Of a stretch of DNA of 64,000 nt, positions 1-10,574 are shown piece after piece; within the stretch, counting starts at the first letter, position 1, and the number at the start of each line of letters is the position of its first letter. The notes under the pieces are model-generated. The model saw only the letters and a list, made by a program, of their open reading frames with translations. It made no database searches and had not been told where the DNA came from. Made by a program: the position numbers and the translations under genes. This DNA is from Siphonodentalium dalli (Eukaryota; Mollusca; Scaphopoda; Gadilida; Siphonodentaliidae), in NCBI GenBank assembly GCA_032622095.1, contig CP136061.1:48183797-48247796 (forward strand), in the 5' to 3' direction.

Positions 1-1185
1 ATATATATATAGATAGTAGACACTTTTTGACGTTAGGTAGTTTGTTTGAAACATAAGTATCAGCCAGTGACGGTGGATAATGCGTGTATCAATAGAAAAA
101 TATATGTTTAATTAGCCATAGAATTGTCTAGGCTGCAGAGCGGTTCACAAAAATATTATCCGCGACCAAGTGGGGGTACCCACAATAATTTCGGGTATCA
201 AAGCCGCGTATCGGTCATGCGATGAGATGTCGCCAAACCGGATTTGGGATGTCAAAGATGCGGATGAAATACTTCGCATTTTGACCGTTTCTGCTTAAAA
301 ATATCCCCATTATCATTCGGACAGGCCGGCACATGGACGATCTAGGATGAGGGTGCATGTGCAAGGGCGACAACGTGTATGTTTGTTTGTGTTTTATGTG
401 CTAATGTCATATTAATAGTATAGTCTATTCTATGTTATTCGATATTATATGCCCGGAACTGTACAACGAATGGAAACATTAAATCAGTGTAATTCATGAG
501 TTAACAGGGACTTGGCTAGAGGGTCCCTGTATGTGCATGTATGTATTGTGTATTGATATTTATACTGTTTCATACCGAACACGTCCGGCGATTGGAGAAT
601 ACATTCTGAGTCTGATTTTGTTTATACGTGGTATTGTAGCTTGGGAAGCCCATTCTGGTCCCATGTGTTAAATAGACACAATACGGAGGCGACAGGCACA
701 TCGACATCCAGATGAGAAGGCACAAGTGTGCCACACATAATAAATCGCGATCATATCTGTATGGATGTTTAGGGTTAAAATATAATTATCAAAATATTAT
801 CTGATGACTCTTGAAAAGCCAGACATTGTATAAGTTGTAGCTATGCGATATCTGTATATTCGATAAGATGATTCGGTTCCATTGTCGTGTAACGGTCTAC
901 TCGAGTGGGAACGAGTCATAAAGTCTGTAAAATGACATAATTATTACAAATCGTCGATACTTCGTAGCGTTTCGTCGTGGGGTCTGTACTATGAATAATT
1001 TTATACCTGTAAATACAAATAGTATTTAATAATACTATTAAGAACACATTCGTGTTAACTATCACAGTGGTTTCATAGTACAGCGAAAATTGAGCCTTAT
1101 TATGTGTACACAAACATTTAATTAATAGTTTAATAGTTAAATTTTCATCTCATGACCATACAATTTCGTCCACATATAGGCACAG
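1..1185. other. AT-rich stretch without recognisable gene
   Basis: No open frame here looks like a known protein, and I see no RNA gene or tandem array beyond the short AT run at the very start. If the minus-strand channel gene continues past exon D, this could be intron, but nothing in the sequence proves it. Confidence 0.4.
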
Positions 1186-1189
1186 TGAT

Positions 1190-1745
1190 GGTGGAGGTGG
1201 GTGACGTGTGTGGTGTTGGATGGATTGGTGGGTGTTTCACGCCAACTTTGGTCAAAATACTTAAACATTTGGAAGTTTCATACTGATATGCTGATACAAA
1301 CATTTTACACGACATACAAGTTCATATTGTTCTTATTGTTTAATTTCTCAACCAACAATTAATGAGAAATTTGTTTGGAGACCGCTTAGTTTGAATCACT
1401 AGCATATTTTGGACTTTTGTTAAAAAAAATTGTCTAAATTACACTAAAATGCATGGAAATTCTCCATACCATTGGCTGTATCAGGTTATAATTTTCTAGC
1501 TGATGGAAAGCTTGAGGTACCAGCTGGAAACTTCCAATCCAGGGTGGTGTGGGTGCACATTGAATTTTGTAAAACTGGGAGTTTGGTCTTGTCCAAGGGG
1601 TGCAGTAATACTGCAGTTGGAAAAGTAAAGAAGAAGAAAACAGCCCATAAGACACTCTCTAGTCACCCCCTGTGTCCGAATATGTTACATTTTCAGTTGA
1701 GGGGAGGGGTGTTCACATCCAAATTTAAAGTCAACACGATTTGAT
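1190..1745. repeat. Dispersed GGAAATTTCC-type repeat, copy 1 (degenerate)
   Basis: This shares phrases such as 'caactttggtcaaaata', 'gctggaaacttccaa' and a G-rich 'ggggtgttcaca' with segments at 12960-13480, 33400-33830 and 59770-60680. The recurring core is a near-palindrome, TTGGAAATTTCCAA. Open frames inside it are not conserved between copies, so I treat it as a non-coding dispersed repeat. Confidence 0.5.
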
Positions 1746-1979
1746 ACGAGTGTTAGGGATAGTTATACGTGGGAGGAAACCCCTACAACGTGGGGGTGGT
1801 GAGAACTCACAACTCTGCTCCCATTCACCCGTCACCAGTGCCTATTTCAAATTAGACGGACAGGCCGAAGTTAACATAACTGACACACATTACTATGGGA
1901 ATGAAACAATGCGTGCTACCATTTTGTGATTTGTGATATCGCCGGTACTATCAAACGATGAGCTAACAAAATCTCACAA

Positions 1980-2540
1980 ATTTCAGTTATATAGAGGCAC
2001 TGTGATGGAACTACTCCTGGTGATTAGATTCTCTACCGAGCAATATTTACATTCTCTACCGAGCAAAGTTTCCGATTCTTTGCATTTTTGCTCATTTTCG
2101 TGACATCGTCATACTCACAGCAATACTCACAGCAAGTTTTCTACTACGTGTTACCTCGAATTATTACAACAGAAGGAGTAATGGACGCACAAGTGAAGGT
2201 TAGTAATATATGCTCACAATCGAGTCAGTTTATGGTCAGAATTTGAAATGTTATTGGGAAATTACTCGGTATTTGTCAGTTGGTGAGGAAAATACTTCAT
2301 TTCCACAACATGTTTATAAACTGATAATCATAAAAATTCGTCGTAACTTTTAAAATCTGGAGCCCCTGATATCTACTGGGGGATGCTTAAAAATTGAACT
2401 ATAACTCGCATTTTTGTTTTGAGAAAAGAAGCTATAAAGAAATTATGGCGAAGGTTCCGGTTCTCTGTTGAGGGCTCCGATTCTTTGCAACTTACTCGCG
2501 GTGGCTCCGGTTCTCTACATACATATCCGGAGTAGTTTTT
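1980..2540 (+). repeat. Dispersed repeat rich in CTCTACCGAGCAA, copy 1
   Basis: Starts near 'gcactgtgatggaactactc' and contains repeated 'ttctctaccgagcaa' and 'ggctccgattctctgc'-like phrases. The reverse complement of 12290-12760 has the same phrases in the same order, so the two are inverted copies about 10 kb apart. There is no coding potential. Confidence 0.5.
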
Positions 2541-2641
2541 ACATGTCCACATCTAACGCCAAAATCACGTTCAAACAATTGTTGGGCTAAAACAAGATAC
2601 TGTTGGGTTCACATTACCTAAATACAGTTATCTGCTCACAA

Positions 2642-2945
2642 TTAAAGGTACTCATTCCGAATTAACGCTCACAAATTACTATTTCCTTGGCTTCGGGGGA
2701 AAACAACTACTTGATTCGAGTCGAGGAACCCACCCATCAAAGCTCATCAAAGTGATCAGATATCTATGTTTGAAATATATTATTTTAATTTCAAGAGGCC
2801 CAGTAGACAGTCAACGAGAAGATTTTCTTTGACCAAATTGCGGATGAAGATGGATAACTCTAAAATGAAGTGGCTTTTTTGTTGTTGTTGTTGTTGTTGG
2901 AATCTGATGATATGGGGACCATCGAATCGGATTGAGTACCTTTAA
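2642..2945. mobile_element. TTAA-flanked foldback MITE, copy 1 (304 bp)
   Basis: Begins TTAAAGGTACTC and ends GAGTACCTTTAA, a perfect inverted terminus. Inside are 'ggcttcgggggaaaacaa' and 'gattcgagtcgaggaaccc', shared with copies at 41163-41650 and 58596-59046. The TTAA at both ends could be the target duplication or part of the inverted repeat. A (GTT)n tract lies near the right end. It has no open frame, so it must be non-autonomous. Confidence 0.65.
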
Positions 2946-3299
2946 AATATCTCTTTCTCACAAAGTTACGAAATGGAAACATTTACTGAGCACATATATT
3001 GTTGTTTCTTACGGACATTATTTTCTTCGCGTACATGTACATTTGACTTATCTAGTTCCTGAAGTTTCTGTATTGATTGATAGGTATATCATAAGAAGTT
3101 TCAGCCAGAGGGATAATAAATTTAGCATATGTCACTAGGCAATAGTTGTTTTTAAACTGGGACAGGAATTGTGACTATTATTAGAACTGTATAACATTTT
3201 TGAAAGCAATTATTTTATGATACATTTAAGTGAATTATATGTAATAGTATACGTTTCTCTGCGAACGAGTTTAGTATTTATTTTTGTCCCCAGAAGTAT

Positions 3300-3975
3300 T
3301 TTTTTTTGGAGACAATTAAAATAACCGGTGTCCGTCCGTCCGCTTGTCGAGTCGTCGGGGCGCCCGTCGTGTGGACAGATTCCGGATGAGAACTTTATTT
3401 GGGCTAAAGGATCGAAACCAAATTTGGTATGAGAGTTTATGAGCTCGAAATACAGGTCAAGTTCGGTCCGGAGTTATGGTCCCTCTTTCGACTTAGAAGT
3501 TTGTCGTTTTGAGGTTTCCTGATGATAACTTTAGTTAGTGTGGCCGGATCTGAGCCAAATTTGGTATGTGAGTTTATGAGCTCCAAATGCAGGTCAAGTT
3601 CGAATATGGGTTCGGTCCGCTCATTTTGCCGGAGTTATGGTCCTTGTCGACTTAGAATTTGACGATTATTTTAGTTTCCGGGTAATAGCTTTAGTTTTTG
3701 TGATCTGATTGTTTTTAAATTTGGTCTGTGGATCAACCACATGAAGATACAGGTCAAGATCGAATTTGGGTTTAGTCTGCCCATTTTTGCCGGAGTTATG
3801 GACCTTGTCGACTTATAGTTTGCCAATTATTTTGGTTTCCGGGTGATAGCTTTACATTTAGTTATCTGACCGTTTTTAAATTCAACTCAATCTCTCGATA
3901 TGTGGTTTGTTGTTCAAATGTCAGAAGACAAAGGCCAAGTTTGAAGTTGGTAACGGTCCAATGAATGTTTACAGA
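3300..3975 (+). repeat. Satellite-like repeat, about 170-180 bp units (forward copy)
   Basis: Three to four imperfect units each contain 'gataactttagtt', 'ccaaatttggtatg', 'tgagctc..atgcaggtcaagttcga' and 'ttgccggagttatgg'. The same units occur in reverse orientation at 39230-39975, and a fragment lies at 57600-57740. The first part, gtccgtccgtccg, is a short simple repeat. No frame is kept between units, so it is non-coding. Confidence 0.65.
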
Positions 3976-3981
3976 TTAAAA

Positions 3982-4508
3982 AAAAATCTACCCTTACTAT
4001 AAGTTACTAAAAAGCCACCTTTCCGGGGACACGTGGTCGCTGACCTGTTTTTGTTGTTGTTGCTGTTGTTGATGCTGCTGTTGTTGTTGTTGTTGTCGTT
4101 GGAAGTATTTCTGCAAAGAGACAAGGCACCTTTAAGCGTTTCGCCACAGTCTTGGTTGTTGAATTGACTTTGCTGAATATCTATTCCTCAGAAATTGCAA
4201 AGCTATTATTGTCAAGCAATGGTTGGACATATAAACCAGACGCTGCAGCATACCCACATTGCACGCAAGGACCCCGAGATCGTCTTGCTATGCGGCGTAT
4301 CGAGTGATCATATTCGCAGCACACAGTACATGACGAATCATTTCGGGATTATTCCAAAAAGCACTACCCTGTGATTATTCTGGCAACCATCCGCTTAAAC
4401 GAGGATGATTGCGTTTTGACTTTTCCGGATAAAACCGAAACCGAGATACCCGAAAGTCCTCTGAAGAAAGTGACGCTAGATGTGAGTTCACACAAAGAGC
4501 TGTTTCAA
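3982..4508 (+). pseudogene. Duplicated exon-like unit, copy A, 5' part
   Basis: Nearly identical to 11468-12001. It includes a (GTT)n tract, an intron-acceptor-like 'gctgaatatctattcctcag' ending at 4189, and then an open frame of about 100 codons. That frame is broken by one TGA, which is present at the same place in both copies. The frame encodes LLLSSNGWTYKPDA early on and TIRLNEDDCVLTFPD late. I do not recognise the protein. The copy is cut at 4508, where a LINE begins; its 3' part resumes at 9858. Shared stops suggest both copies descend from an already broken ancestor. Confidence 0.5.
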
Positions 4509-4964
4509 TCTGATATCGAAATCAACCTGGATCATGCCAAAAATGTTGTTCGTACTGTGAATAAAAATGCTGGGTCGATTGGAACCTTAAACGACAAAAT
4601 GAACAAAATAATGAAGAGAGTTACACAAACAAATTCATGCCCAAACGGATCTGGTGATAAATCCAACACAGAACATATCAAACAATTACAAAACCAAATG
4701 AAACTATTCGCTGATGAAGTTTGTAATCGGCTTGATCACTTTTGTGAGTATATTAAGGACACAGTTGGAAACGCCAATTCGTCGGATGATTGTGAAAGCG
4801 ACTCCGTGGTAATCGATGACAATAAGCCCAATCTCGATAACGCGCATTCAAATCAAACCGGTTACAGTTATAACGGAAATCCAGATGCCAGGTCAACCGC
4901 TAGTGAATCGGACGAGTCCAAGTCAAGGTACAATGCGCGCAATCGCACACAAACTGATCAATGA
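4371..4964 (+). CDS. LINE ORF1a, frame fused to duplicated-unit sequence
   Basis: The open frame spans the junction at 4508/4509. Its first 46 residues belong to the duplicated unit (same as 11864 onward), and the rest is LINE sequence. The listed first codon is GTG; the first ATG in frame is at 4599, which would give 121 residues. The LINE part is rich in K, E, N and D, with a heptad-like stretch (IKQLQNQMKLFADEV), as expected for the oligomerising segment of a LINE ORF1 nucleic-acid-binding protein. The C-terminal third is acidic and serine-rich. The stop TGA overlaps the ATG of the next frame as ATGA. The in-frame fusion to the upstream unit is probably chance. Confidence 0.6.
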   Translation: MIILATIRLNEDDCVLTFPDKTETEIPESPLKKVTLDVSSHKELFQSDIEINLDHAKNVVRTVNKNAGSIGTLNDKMNKIMKRVTQTNSCPNGSGDKSNTEHIKQLQNQMKLFADEVCNRLDHFCEYIKDTVGNANSSDDCESDSVVIDDNKPNLDNAHSNQTGYSYNGNPDARSTASESDESKSRYNARNRTQTDQ

Positions 4965-5287
4965 CCCGTTATAGTGGTACTCACGACCGACGTGACAGAA
5001 ATGACACTTACCGCACGAGAAATGCAAAGCCAATTAATTCAACCAGACTGTTCATTTCCAACCTTCCCGACTTCGTTGATGCTGACTGTCTGGCTGACTA
5101 CTTACAAAAGTTCGATGTCAAATTCTCGGTGATAAAGGTCTTCCGTCTTCGTAGAAATGGTGTCTTATCGGCAAGAATCAATGTGGATGAAACAGACAGC
5201 AGCTTTTGTAGAGGTCCTGACTGCTTGCCCAAAGGTGTCACTTGTGCCCAATGGGTCCCTTTTGACATGTTCAACAATAGTTACTAA
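4961..5287 (+). CDS. LINE ORF1b, RRM-like RNA-binding protein (108 aa)
   Basis: Residues 25-50 (TRLFISNLPDFVDADCLADY) match the RNP2 strand and first helix of an RRM fold. Such domains occur in ORF1 proteins of several LINE clades, where they bind element RNA. The start codon lies inside the stop of ORF1a (ATGA), an arrangement suited to termination-reinitiation. The protein is short for an RRM plus zinc-knuckle ORF1: after about 75 residues it reads CRGPDCLPKGVTCAQWVPFD and stops, so one RRM with a cysteine-containing tail is all that remains. An ancestral single ORF1 split by a frameshift is the main alternative. Confidence 0.6.
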   Translation: MTRYSGTHDRRDRNDTYRTRNAKPINSTRLFISNLPDFVDADCLADYLQKFDVKFSVIKVFRLRRNGVLSARINVDETDSSFCRGPDCLPKGVTCAQWVPFDMFNNSY

Positions 5288-5483
5288 TTGTTTTTTTGGT
5301 TCGTGTTTTTCACATAATTATGTCTTTCCAATATGATTCTCACATTGTAGCTCTACACATAATTATGTTGCATATAGTCTTCATTATGGCTTCATATACA
5401 TCCGACGTACATTGGATCAGTTCTACAATATATTGTTACGAATGTACATATATATACTTTATCACGTCCGTTAAACATACACA

Positions 5484-8400
5484 ATGCTGAGTGTCATCTC
5501 GTGGAACTGTACGGGTATCCTATCAAGCAGCCTATACCTTAGTCATCTTATACGTGACCAGTCCATTGATATCATTGGCATATCTGAGCACTGGTTACAT
5601 GAACACAACGTTCATTTTCTGGACACTATAGATCAGAATTACAACTACCATGCAGTCTGTGACTCTTCACAACGCTTACCCATGCAACGCGGTAGATTTA
5701 AAGGTGGTGTGGCCTTACTCTGGAATCGGAAGTACGATAACTCTATAACAACGCTAGACTTAGATGATGATCGCATTTGTGGCCTCCAATTTCGCCTTGA
5801 TCACCATGCCTACGTGTACATATTCCAGGTATATCTGCCATGCACAAATTATACAGCAGATTTCTATCGCGAATATCTTCAAATAATTCACGATCTAAAA
5901 GATATATACTCACCGCTGGGCCACATCATTTTCATGGGAGATTTCAATGGTAATCTGGAAAAATCTGATGCCAGAAACAAATCGTTCTCAAAACTTGTCA
6001 ACTCATGCAAAATGCAATCTGTCAACAGCAAACCCATTTGCTCCAACCCACGCTTTACATTTGTAGCCGCCGACGGTATCAATGGGTCAATTATAGATCA
6101 CATTCTCATTCCAATTTCTGATAACCAAAGAGTAGCCAGCATTCATATTTTGGATGATTCTTCCAATGTTTCAAACCACCGCCCAATTCACATGTGCATA
6201 TCTTATGGAGCTGAACTAGAATCATCCCCGCCAAATTTAAGCACAGCCAGACCGAACTGGAAACGTTTATCCTCGTCAAGCGATGCTCTCTTGCTTTATC
6301 AAGCACACGTTCGCGAAACTTTACCAACATACGCTATTCAAAACACGCGAGATTTAGACACCTTCTATGACGATGTCACAAACTGTCTCAACGAGTCTTC
6401 ACAATTATTCGTGGTCCCGAAGAAATTTAACCGACATCTGAAGCCCTTTTGGGACGAAAAATTGAAAACTCTGCACAAAACAATGACATCTTATCGGCGC
6501 ATTTGGCTGGAAACAGGCAGTCCACGCGATGACACTCACCATGCGTTTCGTGACTACAAGGACGCAAAATGTCTCTTTCGACGTGAGTTTAGAAGGGCCA
6601 ATCAACAATTTCTAAACAAAACTGACGAAAGACTTGACACACTGGCAGAAACAGATATTGACAGCTTTTTCCGAGCTTTTAACTCTCATAGAACGCGGAG
6701 AAAGGCCCCCGCTCAAAATTTATTCGAAATTGGCGACACCATTTTACGCGACCCCTCTGATGTGATCGAAGCTTGGGCAACATATTTTAAAACTCTTTAC
6801 ACTCCTCTTCAATGTGAAACTTTTGATCAAACCCACTTTGAAAAAGTCAATGATTCAATTTCCCGTGACCATAGTGATATAGCAGGTAATCTAGATCCAC
6901 TCTTGTGCTATAGTGTTACATCAGATGAAATCGAAAATGTACTCAGATCAGCAGAAAAGGGGAAAGCCCCAGGTCATGATTTCATTTCATATGAACACAT
7001 TGTGTATGGAGGTGAGAGTATCTTATACACCATCGCCCACATGTTAACCAAAATCATGGAATTCAATCACATACCACCACGGGCGAAAATCGGAGTTATT
7101 GTGCCTCTTTATAAAGGGGGGAGCAAATCTAAGAAAAAATTTGACAATTACAGAGCAATAACTTTACTTCCAATTCTCTATAAGATTCTAGAAAAAATCA
7201 TACTCCATCGCCTGGAATGTCACGCACCACAACTTATCCAAGTTAACTCATTACAGCATGGATTTCAGAAAGGGACCGGCAGCATGCATTGTTCTTACAT
7301 CATCAGTGAATGTATCTCATATACTAAAGAGTTGCACAGTCCCCTCTATGCTTGCTTTCTTGATGCACGTAAAGCATTTGACACAGTTTGGATAAACGGC
7401 TTGCTATTCAAATTACTTCAGAGAGGCTTTTGTGGTAAAATATGGCGTATCATCAAAACTCTCCTGTGTGGTATACAATGCGTTGTCCGCTTTAATAACT
7501 CAACATCTAAACTTATCCCCATAAACCAAGGAACAAGACAGGGAAGTATATTAGCCCCGCTGTTATACATGATGTTCGTTGATGACCTATTAAGTGAACT
7601 AGTATCAAGTCCCCATGGTCTGCGGTTGAATTCCACAAACTGCGTGGCACCAACACAAGCCGACGACATGACGCTGTTGTCACTGACGGCAACAGGTATT
7701 CAGCACTTGTGCAACATATGTGGAGAGTTCAGTCGGAAATGGAGGTTTTGTTACAATCAGGACAAGTGCAAGGTGGTCGTGTTTAACGAAACAAACTATA
7801 TTGCAAAAAATCGCAAGATAAATACATGGATCCTCAACGACAAACCGGTGATAGAATCAGACACAATTACACACCTTGGCATCCCTTTACATCGTGAATC
7901 ACATTCTAACAAGTTCTCCAGTCATATATGTGAGAAAATTAGATCAGTTTATCTTATGCTAAGTAATGCCGGCATGTACGCTGGGGGAATTACTCCACTT
8001 AGTTGCTTTACATTATACACCTCCATTGTTTTACCTAGAAGTCTCTACGGGACAGAACTGATGTGTGGGCTCAGTGAGACAAATGTAATATCTCTGGAGC
8101 GAGCACATAGGTTCTGCCTAAAACGTATCCAAGGCTTGCCCGCGCGTTCCCGAACTGACATTGTCCAATCGCTCGTTGGAACAAGTTCCCTGTCGTCGGT
8201 TATTGATAAACGTAAACTCAGTTTTTTCGGAAACCTCTGCAGAATGCCGCAGGGAAAATCGTCGCAAGAAATATTCACATCACGTTTAGCCGACCACCTC
8301 TCACAAACGTCAACCGACGACTCTTCATTTATCAACAATATTATATCTATACTCGAACGCTATAATTTATGCTCATATCTCCATAACTTCGCCACACATG

Positions 8401-8969
8401 GTAATTTCCCATCCAAATGCGAATGGAAAACAATCATCAAACTACAAATCAACAAAATACAGAAGCGCGAATGCGAAGAGCGCATGAGAAGTTCTGATTC
8501 ACTATCAACCTTCGCACAACATCATAACATATTGACAAAATCTGTTCTTTGGACGTCTTGCAGATCGCATGCACACGAAAAACATAAATTCTTGCTTGTT
8601 GCAAAACTACTGAGTCTATCTACCTCACCGGAATGTGGAAAATGCAAACTGTGTGGCAAGGATTATGATGATATTGTTGAGCATGCCTTACTGGACTGCT
8701 CGACGACATCAGAGGTGAGAATACAAGTGTGGTTCTCACTAATTGACATTTTTGGCATACCCTGTTTTTTACACATTGATTCTCTCGCACAGAAGGACCA
8801 AGTAATGGTATTGCTCTCCATCCTATCCGATGACATCAGGAGCAAAATATTCAACTTAAACGAGTTTTCTCTTTTCGCTGTGAGGAAATCATACGAGCTG
8901 TGGTCACATTACACAACCAAACTCAACATCGCCGTAGACACTGGCAGTAACATGCTTGACAGCCCTTAA
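5484..8969 (+). CDS. LINE ORF2: AP-type endonuclease, reverse transcriptase, CCHC tail (1161 aa)
   Basis: Nicks target DNA and reverse transcribes the element RNA from the nick. The N-terminal 240 residues are an endonuclease/exonuclease/phosphatase domain with its usual motifs: ISWNCTG (Asn), ISEHW (Glu), FMGDFNGN (Asp, Asn), IDHILI (Asp-His) and NHRPI (His). The RT domain spans about 470-780 with KGKAPGHD, VIVPLYKGG, FDNYRAITLLPILYK, LDARKAFDTVW and QGTRQGSILAPLLY. The catalytic box at residues 725-728 reads QADD, where F/Y-ADD is usual. Near the C terminus is a C-x2-C-x9-H-x4-C motif (CKLC...EHALLDC), common after LINE RTs. There is no internal stop in 1161 codons, so this copy may be young. 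Clade assignment would need a tree. Confidence 0.9.
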   Translation: MLSVISWNCTGILSSSLYLSHLIRDQSIDIIGISEHWLHEHNVHFLDTIDQNYNYHAVCDSSQRLPMQRGRFKGGVALLWNRKYDNSITTLDLDDDRICGLQFRLDHHAYVYIFQVYLPCTNYTADFYREYLQIIHDLKDIYSPLGHIIFMGDFNGNLEKSDARNKSFSKLVNSCKMQSVNSKPICSNPRFTFVAADGINGSIIDHILIPISDNQRVASIHILDDSSNVSNHRPIHMCISYGAELESSPPNLSTARPNWKRLSSSSDALLLYQAHVRETLPTYAIQNTRDLDTFYDDVTNCLNESSQLFVVPKKFNRHLKPFWDEKLKTLHKTMTSYRRIWLETGSPRDDTHHAFRDYKDAKCLFRREFRRANQQFLNKTDERLDTLAETDIDSFFRAFNSHRTRRKAPAQNLFEIGDTILRDPSDVIEAWATYFKTLYTPLQCETFDQTHFEKVNDSISRDHSDIAGNLDPLLCYSVTSDEIENVLRSAEKGKAPGHDFISYEHIVYGGESILYTIAHMLTKIMEFNHIPPRAKIGVIVPLYKGGSKSKKKFDNYRAITLLPILYKILEKIILHRLECHAPQLIQVNSLQHGFQKGTGSMHCSYIISECISYTKELHSPLYACFLDARKAFDTVWINGLLFKLLQRGFCGKIWRIIKTLLCGIQCVVRFNNSTSKLIPINQGTRQGSILAPLLYMMFVDDLLSELVSSPHGLRLNSTNCVAPTQADDMTLLSLTATGIQHLCNICGEFSRKWRFCYNQDKCKVVVFNETNYIAKNRKINTWILNDKPVIESDTITHLGIPLHRESHSNKFSSHICEKIRSVYLMLSNAGMYAGGITPLSCFTLYTSIVLPRSLYGTELMCGLSETNVISLERAHRFCLKRIQGLPARSRTDIVQSLVGTSSLSSVIDKRKLSFFGNLCRMPQGKSSQEIFTSRLADHLSQTSTDDSSFINNIISILERYNLCSYLHNFATHGNFPSKCEWKTIIKLQINKIQKRECEERMRSSDSLSTFAQHHNILTKSVLWTSCRSHAHEKHKFLLVAKLLSLSTSPECGKCKLCGKDYDDIVEHALLDCSTTSEVRIQVWFSLIDIFGIPCFLHIDSLAQKDQVMVLLSILSDDIRSKIFNLNEFSLFAVRKSYELWSHYTTKLNIAVDTGSNMLDSP

Positions 8970-9430
8970 CTGGTCTCAATTTGGTGCTCTTCATACAACA
9001 AAATTATCCGAGTCACATTTTATTTAACGCATACGCTATTGCTTATTCGGCATATTCGGTAAAACATATCAACATGCTCTGGGTCAGCATCGCTAACTCT
9101 GAAAACGGAATAATAACATCTAAACTACCATAACAACTTCCAAGTGAGGCATTGGCTGGTATGCTAACAGGGTTTTCCCAATCAACATGCATGCAAATAC
9201 CTCTCTTCGAAGTTGGAGTTACTGAGAATCAAAATAAAACACCCTCTTTCAAATTGAGATATGTACATTATACAGTTTTGTTTAATTTTGAGTGACTCGT
9301 CTGAAGGCTTCATGCGAGCATGATGTTCTCTTGCAAGTCTCTCTCTCTATATATATATCCATGCATCGTCTGATTATATGCTTGTTTATGTCTGATTGCC
9401 TACTGGATTGCCTGCCAATACCCCGGGTGC
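8970..9430 (+). other. LINE 3' UTR, proximal part
   Basis: Non-coding sequence between the ORF2 stop and the tetranucleotide tract. I see no structured element or second gene here. Confidence 0.55.
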
Positions 9431-9434
9431 ATGT

Positions 9435-9608
9435 GTTTATGTATGTATGTATGTATGTATGTATGTATGTATATACGTATGTATGTGTGTATGTACGTAT
9501 GTGTATATGAATGTATGTGTGTATGCATGAAAGTATGTATGTTGGTATGTGTGTGTTTATGCATATATGTATGTATGTATGTGTGCATGTATGTCTGTAT
9601 GCACGCAC
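9435..9608 (+). repeat. (TATG)n microsatellite within LINE 3' UTR
   Basis: About 40 imperfect repeats of TATG/TGTA, interrupted by TG and CG variants. All frames are open across it, which creates spurious tyrosine- and valine-rich frames on both strands. It lies inside the inferred LINE insertion. Confidence 0.9.
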
Positions 9609-9840
9609 GGCCTGTTGTATGCATGACAAACAGTCTGCTTACCGACCTCTATTGCTGTTTGAGCATGGCTGCCTCGTCCAGTGTGTGGCTGGCTTATCTG
9701 TCTACCACACACATTAATGTTTGTTTACTTACATATTCCTTTTTTCTTTTTTTTGCTTTTTTTTTTGTATTCGTTCATTTGTTCATTGCAATTGTGTAAA
9801 CATTTAAAATATATTGTAACAGCTCTTCGTTAACGGAGGA

Positions 9841-9857
9841 AATAAAGGATATATATA
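9841..9857 (+). terminator. LINE polyadenylation signal and AT tail
   Basis: AATAAA at 9841-9846 is followed by ggatatatatac, and then by sequence homologous to the duplicated unit. This places the LINE 3' end at about 9855-9857 and supports retrotransposition rather than an internal deletion relationship with copy B. Confidence 0.6.
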
Positions 9858-10017
9858 CAGTTGTTGCCAGATATAGTAGATTTCCTCACTGAGCATGACC
9901 GACTGGATGAGTGGCAATGTTTCATGCGAGAGTTAGCAACCAGACGTTTTACTTTAAATAACATTGCCTTTCAATTATTTATCGATGTCCGTAAAATATA
10001 GACATTCGGTTCTATCT
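9858..10017 (+). pseudogene. Duplicated exon-like unit, copy A, 3' part
   Basis: Matches 12062-12220. The frame encodes LPDIVDFLTEHDRLDEWQCF before an extra T in 'agacgttttacttt' shifts it relative to copy B. It is the downstream piece of the unit interrupted at 4508. Confidence 0.6.
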
Positions 10018-10459
10018 AGGTTATAAGCAACATATACTTGAAATTATGCCCCTTGGCATTTGTGTAGGGAAACTCGAGTCAGCATAAACAAATACCGGCA
10101 GCTGAATGGTGTATAATATCTTCGGTTGTTTAATGTGAAAGAAAAAAGGAATTCATAGGCTATGTTAATTCCTCGGCCATTTGTGTGGGATTGTTCGTCA
10201 AGCGGCTACATTGGTCGCCACATTTGGTAGGGGTGTGGTATTTTTCTATATTGAAATTTTGTGCACAAAAGGGGGTAGTTGTGGAAATGCCAATTTATTT
10301 CCAGGAATAAGTATGGTGAAGCACCATTTCTTTTCTGACAACTTATGTCCGACGTGGAGTTCTACACGCAAAAATATTTAAAGTTTGACTCAGTAGGGTA
10401 ATGAATCGTGGGGATGGCTTAACCCTAACTCTGTCGCCTATGGGAAATATTTAATTGAT

Positions 10460-10574
10460 TGTAGGGCAACGGGGTACTGATTTTGGCCACCAAACAAATC
10501 AAATCCAAGAGTGAACAAAATTAGGGACCCATAGCGTATCGCAGCGCCCCATAATCTGACAAATTAACCCTTTG
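10460..10574 (+). repeat. Short direct repeat, copy 1
   Basis: 'gtagggcaacggggtac' through 'ctgacaaattaaccctttgc' recurs at 11349-11464 with only a few changes. The second copy directly precedes duplicated unit B, so a larger duplication followed by rearrangement is possible. Confidence 0.7.

Larger units (their letters stand above)
4509..9857 (+). mobile_element. LINE (non-LTR retrotransposon) inserted in duplicated unit A
   Basis: The insertion is defined by comparison with the uninterrupted paralogue at 11468-12221: homology stops after 'gagctgtttcaa' at 4508 and resumes at 'acagttgttgcc' near 9856. The element has ORF1a with a charged, coiled-coil-like stretch, ORF1b with an RRM-like motif, ORF2 with endonuclease, RT and a CCHC motif, and a roughly 0.9-kb 3' UTR. 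The UTR ends with AATAAA and a short ATATATA tail. Relative to the empty copy, 59 bp of target (12002-12060) are missing, and I see no clear target-site duplication. The 5' end may be truncated, since the element starts directly inside an open frame. Confidence 0.75.

Noticed and set aside
4371-4508. N terminus of a LINE ORF1 protein
   Set aside because: The same sequence occurs without LINE in unit B, so it belongs to the target, not the element, unless other LINE copies prove otherwise.
9282-9799. Tyr/His- and Val/Cys-rich frames on both strands
   Set aside because: Products of the (TATG)n microsatellite in the LINE 3' UTR.
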